From Puccinia triticina (lineage: Eukaryota > Basidiomycota > Pucciniomycetes > Pucciniales > Pucciniaceae): DNA of 64,000 nucleotides. Under the pieces are notes generated by a model. The model searched no databases. It saw only the letters and a list, made by a program, of their open reading frames with translations, and was not told the origin of the DNA. A program made the translations under genes and the position numbers. Shown here in pieces: positions 11,916 to 22,958 of this stretch. Where the stretch lies: NCBI RefSeq assembly GCF_026914185.1, contig NC_070568.1, positions 4,174,001 through 4,238,000 on the forward strand. The letters run 5' to 3'. Numbering within the stretch: the stretch's first letter is position 1; the number at the start of each line of letters is the position of its first letter.

Positions 11916-12378
11916 TTACAGCCATTCCAAAAAAGCTTGGCTTTGTTGGAAGGAATTTCCACCCAAACTTTGTATCGGATTTGCCAATAATCACTGGCAA
12001 GGTTGGACATATGTATATTCATGCCCACCTCATTCTTATATGCAGGGTGCATATACAGCAGCCAGATGCCCTCAATCATCTTGTTCCTTTCATTTTTTCC
12101 TAATTCTGAGTTCAGAATCAAGCGATTTGGCTGATTCTACCCTGGATGGCATTCTGATCATGGTTGCGAGGTTGGAAGGTGCTGGTCCCAGCGGCCGGTG
12201 TGTTTTTCTTTCGCTACCAAACGGCTTGATTGGTGGGATCCTGCAAGCGACTGCGCTTGCAGGTCAGGATATCATGTGTCCAACCTTGATGTTGGATGCA
12301 CATACATTGACAAATACAGAACAAATTTCCAGCGGAAATTCCTTCCAAAGAAGCCAAGCTTTTTCAGAATGGCTGTAA
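11916..12378. repeat. Long imperfect inverted repeat (arms about 100 bp)
   Basis: The left arm, 11916-12017, begins TTACAGCCATTCC and contains AAGCTTGGCT...GGAAGGAATTTCC...AAGGTTGGACA. The right arm, 12271-12378, is its diverged reverse complement (TGTCCAACCTT...GGAAATTCCTTCC...AGCCAAGCTT...GGCTGTAA). The outer 45 bp match best, with only a few differences by eye. The 250-bp spacer shows no gene. It could be a foldback element or two inverted copies of a dispersed repeat. Confidence 0.6.
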
Positions 12379-12759
12379 GTCTGCTTTTTGCTTCTTCTTG
12401 GGACGTACAAGGTTCTGGGCTGAGCTTGAGCTTGTCTATGTTCTGTGAACTTTAAGGTTCTGGCTAGTGAAGCTTCTGCAATCAACAAAGCAATCTTCAG
12501 GATACTTTGCGTCAGCTTTGCCGTGGTTAGGGCTGGGGTCTGGACTGCGAAATGGGCTAACCTTTACTTGCAGCTGGGCTTGCGCCTTGGTCTGGCCGCG
12601 CGAGCTTCCGTAAAGGTTGCTGCGGGTTATGGTCTGAATTCCTACAAACTTGCACCAGGCATCCGGCGCCAAGACCGATTGGAACAATCTGGAGCTGTTT
12701 GTCCACCTGACTATCCTGCTCCTGACCAACCGCAACCCGCGTACGGTGCGGCAAGCGGC

Positions 12760-12851
12760 AATTGTAGCCGTTGGGCTAACTTGGTAACCCGACCGCTACT
12801 TAGCAGCTGGTTGGCCTCCTTAGCTCACCTTGGTTATGATAACTATGGCCC
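12760..12851 (+). repeat. 5' LTR of gypsy A, left fragment
   Basis: The TTGTAGCC...GGCTAACTTGGTAACCCGACCGCTACTTAG pattern and the following TTATGATAACTATGGCCC match the start of the 3' LTR at 27284-27392. The fragment stops at the B1 insertion and resumes at 15303. Confidence 0.75.
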
Positions 12852-15297
12852 TGTGAGCCTGAGTCTCTATAGTGACAGCAGGACAGAAGAAAAAAGGGGG
12901 GGTAATATTTGGATTTCTTTGGATAAAGAAAATACAAATATAAAGAGAGAGAGAAAAAGAGAGAGAAACTGAGCAGGATCAAGATAAGCAGAAGTCAAGG
13001 TTATTATGGTGGGAATGCACGTCCACTGGCAATGCTAACTCTTCAGAAGAGTGCTGCCAAGCTGTGCTAGAGAGTGCTACAGCCTCCTCTCACCAAAGAA
13101 ACGTGGAGGGATCCTGGATTAGATAAGTTTAATCCAGTCACAATTTTTTAGCTTCCTTCTGGATAGTCAAGTTTCTTTAAAGGGAAACCTATGTGGTTTT
13201 TTTCTTGCAAAAGCCACATCAATTTAGCATTCACTGCTGTTTATTTCTAGTACTTGTGTCGAGGATAGTGTAAACTTCACCCGGTTTTTACGGCGCCACA
13301 GCTGATGCTATGCGCTTTAGGGTGTACATTTCTCTAGGGCTAGTAGGGGTGATGAGTCCTCAGCTAGCCCGAGTGCGGGAAAAGGTTGAAAGTAGAAACC
13401 CCTGACTTTCTGGCCACCCTAACCCTAACCCTGCCCCTGACTCTGTCACACATTGACTCTGTGTCACACATTGACTCTGTCACGCATTGACTCTGTTACA
13501 CATACTATGTCACATGTGGGCTCTGTTACAAGTTGACTGGGTTAGCCGGTGACTATGTCACGAGTTGCCTCTGTCACTGATTGCATGTGTGACGCAATCA
13601 CTACTGTCACTGGTTGACTTGCTCATGGGGTGACTGTTTCAAGGGCTGCCTCTGTCATGGGTTGCCTGACTCAAGGGATGACTCACTGGCGGGTTGCCTG
13701 TGTCATGGGCTGCCTGTGTCATGGGCTGCCTGTTTCAAGGGATCACTGCACTTGTGGGATGACTCTGTGACAGGATCACTCCCATCAAGGGATCACAAAT
13801 GTCAGGGATTGAGCATGTACCCCCCCTGACATTTGTGATCCCATGGATCACTACTGGCACACATCAACTCTGTAGCACAATAACTATGTACCAGGTTGAC
13901 TCTGTCACCTTATGACTATGCCCTGGGTTGACTATGTCCCGGGTTGAATCTGTCATGGGTTGACTCTGTCACAAGATCAAGACAGAGAAACACGTCAAGG
14001 GTTGCTTTTTCAAAGATTGGAATTCACATGGTTTGTGTGTGTCTCATGGGGTTGATCCAGTAGTGTTTTCACTCTGTCTCATTCTTGTGGAGGTTCTTGG
14101 GGGTGTTCTTGGGGGCGTTCTTGCGGGGGTCCTTGGGGGCGTTCTTGGGGGTTTCCTTCTTGGTATACTTCTCAAAGACTCAAACATGGCCATGATCGTA
14201 CAAGGTAAATTGCTTGGGGTCGTTGACAATGGCACAAGCAGCTTTCATTTCGGCATCTGTTGGTGGTTGAGGGTACAATGGCTTGTTATTTGTTGGCAGT
14301 CTTCCTTTGAAATCTTTGCCCCTTGCCTTGGTTGCTTTCCTTGCCGCCTCTCCCGCCTCCAGGTCAGCCGTGATTGCCGGGAAAAGATCAAAATGCAGGT
14401 CAACCTTGACAGTCTTCTTGAGATAGCTGCCATGCGGAGGAGCCATGTTGCTGACTTGCTCGCGGGTGGCTGCCGCCTCGGCCAAAGCACGCTTCTTCGC
14501 CCAGTTGCGCAAGGGGAAGAGATCTTGGGGATAGAGACTCTTTATCGACTCAAGACTACATTCTTGACCAACGCTCAGGCCTGTCTATTCTATCACGGGC
14601 GGACCGCTGGTCTACGAAACACGCCCGTCCGATCCTGCGCATGGACTTTGGCACCCTCCTGCGTGCCTTGCTCGCGTGCCATCAAGAAAAAGAATGCAGA
14701 TATGAAGGGACAGCCCTGTGATCAAGAAAAGGCAAAGGCCAGCAGATATGGAGGGACAGCCCTGTGATCAAGAAGAGGCAAAGGCCAGCAGAAAAGAGCA
14801 GATCAAGCAAGACACAGAGTTGTACCTCTGAGATAAACAAGGTTCAGTGAAAGAGGTTACTTACTGTCAATATCCTAGGCGCCTGTGACGGTAGGTATAC
14901 TGGGAGTGTTGTAAGCTCTTTGGTGGTGATCCTGGGGTTATCTGGGTGGTGGTTCTGGTGTGCTGAAGTCTGTAGATCCGCCTCAGGAAAGGGGGATCCA
15001 GACTACGAAAATTTTCACAGTTTGCTTATGTAATTTACATATGTACATGTGGTTTGGCGCGCCTGGTAGCGCTGACACGTCACAACTGCGCATGCGCGCC
15101 ACAACTCAATAACTCAGGGAAGGAATGTAGTTAAAAAGAGTTGGTAAGTTGTAACTAGGGTTAAAATTGCATGAGGAAACAGAATATGAAGTCAAAACAA
15201 TGTTATTTCAAAAGATGAAAAAGATATGAAGTAATTCATATGTAAAAAGTAGAAAAAGGCAGAATTTAAGTCAGCTGAGTTGACTCTAAGGCTGACA
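12852..15297 (-). mobile_element. LTR B1, inserted in the gypsy A 5' LTR and itself interrupted
   Basis: It starts TGTGAGCCTGAG at 12852 and ends ...CTAAGGCTGACA at 15297. Flanks GGCCC (12847-12851) and GGCTC (15298-15302) form a 5-bp target duplication with one C/T change. The outer portions match the 963-bp B LTRs at 42646 and 60744; about 1.5 kb (13190-14690) is extra. By comparison with the complete B element, the transcriptional orientation is minus. Confidence 0.8.
13190..14690. repeat. Insertion within LTR B1, with minisatellite 13430-13990
   Basis: Other B copies read straight from ...GGGAAACCTGAGGGACAGCCC; here about 1.5 kb intervenes. It holds a degenerate minisatellite of roughly 15-20 bp units (TGACTCTGTCACRNRT and variants, 13430-13990), a run of about 12-bp TTCTTGGGGGCG-type units (14095-14160), and an open frame on the minus strand at 14180-14512 (110 codons, Lys/Ala-rich) that I do not recognise. 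No target duplication was identified. Confidence 0.5.
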
Positions 15298-15302
15298 GGC
15301 TC

Positions 15303-15521
15303 AGCCCAGCCTGGCCCAGGTTTCAGCCATGTTCCTATACTTTCCCTGATGTTTCATGCTCTCTCTCTATCATGCGCGCAATGTTCTTGTACATACTTTT
15401 TACTATAAATATGAGGACTTTCTGCCTCTTCCTTTGAAAATCATCCTATTTCTCATCTACATACAAAGCGTCTTAAGCCCCTTTTCCACTGAGCCCATAT
15501 ACCTGTGCCCCGCCCGCCACA
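15303..15521 (+). repeat. 5' LTR of gypsy A, right fragment with TATA box
   Basis: This continues the LTR from AGCCCAGCCTGGCCCAGG and is nearly identical to 27392-27596. It contains TATAAATA at about 15403-15410 and ends ...CCCGCCACA at 15521. A TGGTAGCAAG sequence follows directly, as expected for a tRNA-primed primer-binding site. Confidence 0.7.
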
Positions 15522-15777
15522 GTGGTAGCAAGTTGCTATTTTTTTTCAGCCTTATTAAGGCCCCGTTTGGACGCCCAGTGTGATATTATAAATTGCATAA
15601 TAAATTTCATAACACCCAAAATGAATTCCGAGTGTCATAAACCAATTATCCCACCAATAAATTTATCATATGTATGTTTGGCGCATCTGCTCAATAAATT
15701 TTATAGTGCCCGCTTATTGCAAGACTGTTTGGCAAATAAAACTCCACTCGGTGTCATACACGCTCATCACCCTTGCC

Positions 15778-17069
15778 ATGGCACAACCCAACATGCTTCA
15801 AAAACAAAAACAGCACCAGCTCCGACGAAAGAGGATGGCGCTATTCATCATTATACTCATTGGCCTCCGTCAGTGGTCCAAGACAATCAAGCAGCCTTAC
15901 AACAATAGCATCTTAACAGGTGATGCATACGTCAGACACATCTTGAATGGCAACCAACTACGGGCTCAGGCAATGTTCCGAATCTCAATCAATGTGTTCA
16001 GGATTTGCTCGGATGAGCTTCTATCAATCAACTGTGAACCGGTCTCAAAGCTAGTCAGCATGGACGAACAATTGGCTATCTTCTTATACATTGTTGGACA
16101 AAACGGGACCAACAGGCAAACTCAAGACCGATTCCAGCACAGTGGCGAAACAATCTCTCGAATCTTTCATCATGTGATTTACCTCTTTCTCCAGCTCCAG
16201 AGCAAGTATATTGTTTCTCCCCGTCGCAATGTCACACATGAATCTATCCTCGACAACCCAAAATTTACACCATTTTTTGAAGGATGTATCGGGGCAATGG
16301 ATGGATGCCATGTCCCAGCAAGCGTACCAGAACAAATTGCCGGCCCGTATTGTAATTGCAAGGGTGGTTTATCTCAGAACGTTCTTGGGGTTGTCGACTT
16401 TGACATGAAATTCACGTACATGATGGTTGGATGGGAGGGATCTACTCATGACTCACGGGTTCTTGGAAGCGCGATGGCTGAGGACTTCAAAATACCAAGT
16501 GACTCTTTCTACCTTGCCGACGCCTGCTACTCCCTCTCTAAGGGGATCCTTGTTCCGTACCGTGGGGTTTGTTATCACCTGCGTGAAACTGCACAGGCTG
16601 GAAATAGGTATGATTAATACCTTAGCTCGCAGTTTGGATTGGTCTAGTAACTGATCAAGATCACTTTATCAGGCCAGCGAACAAGGAAGAGCTCTATAAT
16701 CTCAGACATTCAATGCTTTGGAATGTTGTTGAGCAAACATTTGGCACATGGAAGAAACAATTCCCGATCCTGGTCCACCCGTTGGGATACAGCTTGCGAA
16801 CTCAAGGAGACCTGGTACTTGCTCTGGCAGTTGTCCACAATATGATCATCAAACACAACGGCCAATCGGAGTATTCCGATGACCCAAACTATGCAGGGGA
16901 TCCACCCGATGACGATGAGATCCCCAATGAAGAAGACAATACTGCGAATGAATCAAACGCCTCTATCCGAGCTCAGCAGCGAGCAGAACTCAAGAAATGG
17001 CGTGATTCAATTGCTTCTAACATGTGGGAACAATACCTCAACTACCTTGAAGAACAACAGCGTGAATGA
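15778..17069 (+). CDS. PIF/Harbinger DDE transposase (intact)
   Basis: The exons are 15778-16607 and 16673-17069. The intron 16608-16672 (GTATGA...CAG, 65 nt) keeps the frame and gives 408 residues. The protein belongs to the DDE_Tnp_4/HARBI1 group: catalytic Asp at about residue 175 (GAMDGCHVP), second Asp at about 248 (YLADACYSL) and Glu at about 297 (WNVVEQTFGTWKK). The N-terminal part is helical (RMFRISxxVF-like region of the family). It is expected to excise and reinsert the element in the nucleus, working with the SANT protein encoded on the other strand. The frame is open upstream to 15670, but the Met at 15778 (MAQPNMLQ) is a more family-like start. No stop or frameshift is seen and the triad is present. 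The acidic C-terminus (DDPNYAGDPPDDDEIPNEED) is part of the family pattern. Confidence 0.9.
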
Positions 17070-17419
17070 GCACCAGACAGATCGGTATCAATCAAACAGA
17101 CAAATTAGTATTGACCAACGAATACAGATCAGTCTCAATTGAAAAACACAAAGATAGGGAGCCTGTTTGTCTATTTTTATTTATGTAGTCCGAGCAGAAA
17201 AAAGGGGATTGTTTTATTTGTGATTCCAAGCAGAAAAAAGGAGATTGTTTGTTTCATCACTAGTTTTATTTGTGATTCAAAGAAGAGGATTGTGATCAGA
17301 GAGAATGGTAATTGGATAGATCAATGAAAATAAAGACAAGCATTTTTAATTATACTTCTTTGTTTAGACTGAGAGAAAAAACCGGTGACAGTGATTGATG
17401 AGAACAAAGACCGATGGTA

Positions 17420-18582
17420 CTAGTTGGCCAAGGACATCTGACTATCTATTTGTTTTTCTAACCAGGCCTGCGCATGGTCATTTGAACGGATTGCTAGAAA
17501 AGTGGAGGCATTGGATTTGTTCTTCAAGACATCAAAACCTGCAACAAGCTCCTCGAGGCTCAGATGGTCAGCAAAATGATCTTGGAATTTTTCCATCGCT
17601 CTCATCGCTATTGAGGATTCTGCATCTTCGGGCTGAGGGTTGGAAGCCAAAAATGCCTCCGCCAGACGATCGATCGAGTTCTCAAACCAATCTCCAGAGG
17701 TTACCCGATGACGGCGGGGAGGTCGAACACCGGGACGCTGAGTACTAGTCTGAGTAGGTCTATTTCTAACGTCGCCGTCCTCAGCTGGGTCTTGATTGTC
17801 ACCAGTTGGAGCGTCCTCTTCAGGTGCATCAATGAGCTCGGTCCCTGACGTCCAACGCAAAACACCACTGGCCGTGTTTCCCTCAAAAATAACCTGATAG
17901 TCGCTGTACTCGGGGAAGGGGGTATTCTTGAAGCGCTTCGCGTTGGGGTGTGACTAAGAAAAAATCATTAACATCCATCGAGGTTGTCCTACTGTGCAGG
18001 CATTGAATGAAGACCTACCACTAAGAAAGAGTTCCAGACCTCCTCGGAGGCTGTGACCATGCACTCAGCCTCGTTCCAACCAAATCCACTTGCCCCTTTG
18101 CAAGCAGAGAAGGCATCCCAAACCTTCTTGAAGGACTGACTGAATTTGGACTTGACCTTTGCAACGGTGAATTTGACTCCGGGGAACTCCTTCGCAAGCT
18201 CAATGGCAACTGATTGATGTACCTCGGGTTTGAAACCGGCTTTGCCTCTCTTTCCTGACTCAACTGCTTTGACATACATTTCAATAGCACTGCGTTCCAT
18301 ACCAGCAGTCCATATGAGGTTCTTGGTCTTATCCTTCTCGGGACTATCTTCAGGTTGTGACTGGTGAATTTGAGATTGAGAGCCTGGATTTTGGGTTGAT
18401 CCAGGGTGTTCAGTGCGAGTGGCCTGAGTAAGTTGCTGAGACTGAGTTGCCGGAGTCGCTGACGATACCGGAGTAGCTGGAGTGTTCTGCTGTTTTTGAG
18501 GCTTTCGACGGCGGTTAGGAGTGGCAATGACACTGGGAGGCTTGGATTGATGAGTAGGCTGAGAAGATCTTTGTCGACCCAT
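17420..18582 (-). CDS. Harbinger-associated Myb/SANT-like DNA-binding protein (intact)
   Basis: Exon 1 is 18019-18582 and exon 2 is 17420-17953, with a 65-nt intron between them (GTAGGT...TAG). Together they encode 365 residues. Residues about 1-95 are Ser/Gln/Thr-rich and disordered. A Myb/SANT-like domain follows (NLIWTAGMERSAIEMYVKAV ... FTVAKVKSKFSQSFKKVWDAF ... SGFGWNEAECMV), then an acidic linker and a helical tail. In PIF/Harbinger elements the second protein binds the transposase and helps it reach the nucleus and the element ends (established for the family). It is transcribed towards the transposase gene and the two stop codons are about 350 bp apart, the intergenic part being A/T-rich without other features. 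Confidence 0.88.
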
Positions 18583-18839
18583 GTTGTCTTGTGGTGATGA
18601 TAGACAGTGTGGGACTTGTCAAAAAGAGGCCGGCGGGCTGAATATCACCCAGAAATACAGGTCAGGACCTATATTTCTGGAATGGCAGGGGATATAAATT
18701 TTCTGTGATACGGCGTGGTGAATTTTACAATATCATTGGCTGTCCCGAACACATATAAATTTGGTGTTATACCCCGAGCACCCCCGGTTATAAGTCGCGC
18801 AATTTATAACCGAAATTGGGGCGTCCAAACGGGGCCTAA

Positions 18840-19430
18840 ACCTTCTTATCATCCCTGCTCTCACCAAAAAATACTCCATACTATCTTAGATTAACCTCTT
18901 CGATTTTCCTTTGAGTTACGAGAAAAAACTAGTTTTTTCCTCCCGTCAATTAGATTAGTCCTCCTGCCCGCTACGATCTACCATCTTCAATAAACTCATT
19001 TATCCTCAGGTTTTGATCCTTACTGCACTTGACTATCTTACGTATATCCTTGTTTGGTTATTCCGGTTTTTGGTGAGTATTTTTTTGATACTAGGAAAGA
19101 GCTGTTCTCCCAACGATAACCCTCTGGGCTGGTTCAGTGGAATCACAATTGCTTGTTTGTTCAAACAAGAAAAACAAAGGATCAACACTGAGGGCCTGTA
19201 CCATAGCCTGCGGATTCCAAGGATCTTGCCCGGGATTCACAACTTTCTGTGAAATCCAAGCGGCCCAGAATCCGGAGTACCATTACACTTATTTTTCAAC
19301 CTCATAATCCGGGGAAAACAGGCCATTTTCCTAAGTTTGGAAAAATGGCTCCCCCCTATTTTTTTGCCTTGGATTCTGCACTCCCCTCCCTCACTCCCCC
19401 TTCCCTAGTCCTTGGACCATCAAATACATT
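18840..19430 (+). other. Gypsy A leader after the Harbinger insertion
   Basis: Pyrimidine-rich untranslated sequence continuing from the primer-binding-site region. It contains a possible splice donor context and short unsupported frames (19013-19252). No gene recognised. Confidence 0.4.
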
Positions 19431-19454
19431 GTATGTACATACATATGTATATAC

Positions 19455-19730
19455 ACATAAGACCATCCACCAGATTCTTGATGGCCGGTTTGTTCCGGTC
19501 ATCCAGAAGAGTCATCACCTGTCATCACTCCTCTTGATGGCCAGCTTGTTCCGGTCATCAAGAGATGTCCATCATCCCCTCAATGACCGGAACGGAGCGG
19601 TCATTGGGAGAACTAATCACTCCCCTCAATGGCCGGTTCGTTCCGGACATCAAGGGGAAGATGTATTGCTTTCGATTCCCGGAACGAGCCGGCCATTGAG
19701 AAGAGTAATCACTCCCCTTGTAGAGGTAGT
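19455..19730. repeat. Palindromic minisatellite (ATGGCCGG...CCGGTCAT), block 1
   Basis: At least five units of about 40 bp, each a small palindrome of the form CTCAATGRCCGG-N(5-8)-CCGGTCATCAAG-AG separated by AGTNATCACTCCC spacers. The central loop usually reads TTCGTT or AACGGAGC. The same core recurs at 20400-20610, 21395-21530 and 33600-34150. Confidence 0.75.
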
Positions 19731-19914
19731 ATATGTTGGTACACCTCACACACTACAGGCATGTAGCTGTCGCTGCGGGATGCAGCATCACCGGCTGTCG
19801 TTGCAAGCCCGCGTGACTGCGCAAGTAGGCGCAGTCACTGCGGCCGCGACCCCAAATGCAACATCAGGTGGCGCTGCGGGCCGCAACGACACCTATTTGC
19901 CCGTAGTGACACCT

Positions 19915-19986
19915 GTGGATATAGCTCAACGGTAGAGCAACCCAGCATGCATTGGGGAGATGCGGGTTCGATTCCCCCTGTCCGCA
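19915..19986 (+). tRNA. tRNA-like Pol III unit, copy 1
   Basis: A 72-nt sequence whose 5' GTGGATA pairs throughout with 3' TGTCCGC (two G-U pairs). It has a D-arm GCTC/GAGC, an A-box (TAGCTCAACGG), a T-arm with an exact B-box (GGTTCGATTCC) and a trailing A. The anticodon arm folds poorly (CCCA/TGGG around GCATGC) and lacks U33, so it is probably a tRNA-derived Pol III repeat or pseudo-tRNA, not a decoding tRNA. It lies in a tandem repeat unit seen three times. Confidence 0.45.
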
Positions 19987-20081
19987 CTATTCCTTTTACT
20001 CGCTCTACAGGTTATGAGCCCAGCGCTATAGGCAGCTGCGTACCTGTGTAGAAGTAGTATATTTTGGTACACCTCACACCT

Positions 20082-20153
20082 GTGGATATAGCTCAACGGT
20101 AGAGCAACCCAGCATGCATCGGGGAGATGCAGGCTCGATTCCCCCTGTCCGCA
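20082..20153 (+). tRNA. tRNA-like Pol III unit, copy 2
   Basis: Same 72-nt fold as copy 1, with differences including CATC for CATT in the anticodon arm and GCAGGCTCG for GCGGGTTCG in the T-arm. Flanks are shared: TAGTATATNTTGGTACACCTCACACCT before it and CACTATTCCTTTTACTCGCTCTACA after it. Confidence 0.4.
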
Positions 20154-20306
20154 CTATTCCTTTTACTCGCTCTACAGGTTATGAGCCCAGCGCTATAGGC
20201 AGCTGCGTACCTGGGATAAGCCTCTGGGAGGATTAGTGGGCTCTGTCACCGGTGTAGGTGTACAGGGGGTGTGTAGAGGTAGTATATGTTGGTACACCTC
20301 ACACCT

Positions 20307-20378
20307 GTGGATATAGCTCAACAGTAGAGCAACCCAGCATGCATCGGGGAGATGCGGGTTTGATTCCCCCTGGCCGCA
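20307..20378 (+). tRNA. tRNA-like Pol III unit, copy 3
   Basis: Third copy, with ACAGTAG in the A-box region, GGTTTGATTCC in the B-box (one C-to-T) and TGGCCGC at the 3' stem. The changes weaken both promoter boxes, so this copy looks the most decayed. Confidence 0.4.
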
Positions 20379-20399
20379 CTATTCCTTTTATTCGCTCTA

Positions 20400-20620
20400 C
20401 ACCCCTCAATGGCCGGCTTGTTCTGGTCATCAAGAAGAGGAATCACTCCCCTCGATGGCTGTTTTGTTCCGGTCATCAAAGGCATTACTTCATCCCGGAC
20501 ATAGAGAGTTCCGGTCATTGAGACGAGTAATCAGTCCCCTCGATCGCCGGTTCATTCCGGCCATCGAGAGGAGTGAGTCATCAAGGGGAGCGAGTCATTG
20601 AGGGGAGCGAGTCATTTGTG
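20400..20620. repeat. Palindromic minisatellite, block 2
   Basis: Several more CTCAATGGCCGG...CCGGTCATCAAG units, followed by GGGGAGYGAGTCATT repeats at 20575-20610. Confidence 0.7.
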
Positions 20621-21390
20621 AGATTTCACAGAACTAAGATAGATTTCACATAAGAAAATCTGATCTATCTGACATGCTCAGAGACTTAGAGAAGGAAATG
20701 AAAACAAGCTTTACCTAAGAGAGGAATAAGGGCTGGCTCTGGTAAAGTGATTGGGCTGCCGAGCAGCTATACACGCACAGTGGCGGTTGAGGGACGAGTA
20801 CGTCTGATAGGATCTGAGAACACTGCGCGGAGCGTCAGTGCTGAGACTTCATTGGGTGAAGCTGTAGAGAGAGAGGAGTTCTCTTACGGTGACTCAGTAG
20901 GCTCAGCGCTCCACACTTTAGCCAATCCGAGCTATGAGGTTGCAGGTGCTTCCGGTTCCTGCTATGTACACAGTGCTTCAGTCAGCTCCTGACAACCCTG
21001 GTTGGGCTCTGCAGCGCAGGACTTACCTCCGTTAACGGGGTTGGTGATCCTGTCGCTGAGGCTTGGACCTAATCGGTCTATGGCTTCGGAAGTTATCGAA
21101 CTGTATCAGGAGTTAAAGTCCTGTCAGCGTAACATTCCTAGCTGTGACGATCCTAGCATCTCGACTTACCTTGTAGGTGTCTGGGTCTGCTTCGGTCGCT
21201 TAGGCACTCCGTCAATTGCTGACGTGGCTGAAAAGAAGAGGAGCAGAGTTTCAGTTTGAAGCTTGAAACCACTGCCTGAGAGCATCATGCATATGCATGT
21301 GCCTGGGGTAGCGCGGACTCACCGATCCCCCTTGCGGGGTTAGGGTTACGGTCCTTGCGCTTCCTTTGGTCCGGATCTGGTCCTGAACCT
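20620..21390. other. Stretch without a recognised gene in the gypsy A leader
   Basis: Two moderately long plus-strand frames (20747-20992, 21002-21259) have no family motif and no splice support. One short TAGGGTTA-containing stretch lies at 21338. I do not assign a gene. Confidence 0.35.
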
Positions 21391-21394
21391 TGAC

Positions 21395-21530
21395 ATCATT
21401 GAGAGGAGTACATTATCCCCTCGATGACCAGTTCGTTCCGGACATTGAGAGGAGTACATCATCCCCTTGATGACCGGAACGGAACAGAATTGGAGAGGAG
21501 TAATCACTCTCTTTGATGACCGGGGAGTGA
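21395..21530. repeat. Palindromic minisatellite, block 3
   Basis: Three units of the GATGACCRG..CGTTCCGGACATTGAGAGGAGTA type, continuous in style with blocks 1 and 2. Confidence 0.65.
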
Positions 21531-21730
21531 CTTCCACGTTGACAAATCCGTGGTTCTGTGGTACGCCACACCTCGGATTGTGGACTCAGGGAATCCGAGG
21601 GGCAAACGGAATCCCAGCAGAACGTAATATTTGGGGGCGGGGAATCCGAGGTTTGAATCCCCGGAAAGCTATGGTACAGGCCCTGATTGTTGAAATCATT
21701 TAAAAATCTCTGAAGTTAGATTTATTCAAA

Positions 21731-22958
21731 ATGGCCATCCCCAGATCCCCAGTGTTAAGCGGCGTTAATGTCAATTGTGTTGGACGTACCAGCCGTGTTG
21801 CTCCAGCCACTCCGGCCGATGGTTCCGAATATACACCAATGGAGTTGGAGGCAATGACTTTGGAGCAACGTTTATGGTTGGCCGAGCATCCTTGATTTTG
21901 GTTACCTCAAAATTCTAACCCTGAGGATTCCGGTGACGATTTCCGCGACACCTTGCAGTCACCCGGTTCCGGTGCCAGCTATATGGATGCTTTGGATGAT
22001 GGGGATGTTACAATGACTCATTCCGATGCCACTATCAAGGGGAAAGCTCGTCAGAGTCCAAATGAACTGGGGCTCTCCGGCATCTCCGGCCTTGCTGTTG
22101 CCGGCCCTTCTCCGGCGGTATCCCTCCCCTCAAATATTCCTCCTCTCACCCTCCCTGCGCCACGAATCACGGACAATATTGACACCTCAACTCTTACGCG
22201 TCTCCATGATTTGGCTGTTTGACAGGCTTCCCTTGAAGGTGTCACCAGCCTTGGCCTTTACGAGACCAATGTTGGCCGAGTCTTTAAAGATTGGTCGTTC
22301 ACCAATTGCCCTTGGTATAATGGTTCTGTTGAGGTCAATGTTAAGCGCTGGTTGGGTACCCTTGTGGCCGTTTTGGATTCTTGACAAGCCCATCCCAACG
22401 TTTGGCATTTGGTCGGGTTTCGCCTCCTCGAACATAAAGCATTTTTGGACTATGAGGACGCTATCAACTCAGGAAATCACCCAGGAAATTGGCGTTCCTT
22501 CTGCCCTTGGCTTCTTGACTTGAACCCGCTTTGCGTCTCAAAAGACTCCATTCTTGACGATTATGACAAACTTTACCAACAACCAAATGAAACTGCGCAA
22601 TCTTTTTTCCAAAGTCAAGGGTCTTGTGGCCGCTGAACAACAACGCGGCACCCCTCTCAGTTTTGACCAGATCGTCATCACTGCTTTAGAAGAAGACCAA
22701 ACTTACCGCCTTTGCACTGCGAACTCCATTGCATCTTGTTCTCGCAATAATAAACGACCTGCTGACGCGGCTGCCTTGTCGAATTCTAAACGTGCCAGTG
22801 GATCCGGCTCGAAGGACGGCGGCTCTCGTTCCTGCTACAATTGCGGTAAAGATGGAAATCTCAGCTCGAAGTGTCCTGAGCCAAAGACGGCGAAGCAGCT
22901 CAAATATGAGGCTAAAAGTAGCGCTGGTGGCTCTGGCTCTGGCTCCGGCTCTGGATGA
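21731..22958 (+). pseudogene. Gag of gypsy A (broken)
   Basis: The start is at 21731 (MAIPRSPVLSG). The frame then carries TGA stops near 21894, 22220 and 22382, each explicable as CGA-to-TGA. Past them a capsid-like segment reads sensibly (KDWSFTNCPWYNG...VKRWLGTLVAV...YDKLYQQPNETAQSFF). In a run of T's at 22603-22608 the frame must shift by one to continue as SKVKGLVAAEQQRG. A nucleocapsid zinc knuckle follows, CYNCGKDGNLSSKC (about 22834-22875), in which the usual His of CX2CX4HX4C reads Asn. A Gly/Ser tail ends at 22958, where a tandem repeat begins. Gag normally packages the element RNA into virus-like particles; this copy cannot be translated intact. Confidence 0.8.

Larger units (their letters stand above)
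15559..18836. mobile_element. PIF/Harbinger transposon, complete, with perfect 18-bp ends
   Basis: Terminal inverted repeats GGCCCCGTTTGGACGCCC (15559-15576) and its exact reverse complement (18819-18836) are flanked on both sides by TAA (15556-15558 and 18837-18839), the 3-bp TWA-type target duplication typical of PIF/Harbinger. Length is 3,278 bp. It carries two convergent genes, a DDE transposase (+) and a Myb/SANT-like protein (-), both fully open after splicing one 65-nt intron each. This two-gene layout is the family norm. It sits in the leader of gypsy A. Confidence 0.93.

Noticed and set aside
12445..12972. A 175-codon plus frame across the 5' LTR and B1 start
   Set aside because: It crosses two independent element junctions, so it is a chance frame.
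14033..14767. A 244-codon plus frame starting with Gly/Val/Leu repeats
   Set aside because: The N-terminal repeats come from a TTCTTGGGGGCG-type minisatellite, and the frame runs into B LTR sequence.
15356..15583. Open frame repeated at 27441-27749 with the same N-terminus
   Set aside because: It is the transcribed part of the gypsy A LTR present at both ends, not a gene.
20747..21259. Two consecutive plus-strand frames of about 80 codons
   Set aside because: No motif, no splice joining, low complexity and surrounded by repeats.
19455..21530. CRISPR-like array (repeated palindromes with spacers)
   Set aside because: The repeats vary, spacers are short and similar, no cas genes are present and the DNA is eukaryotic; a minisatellite explains it.
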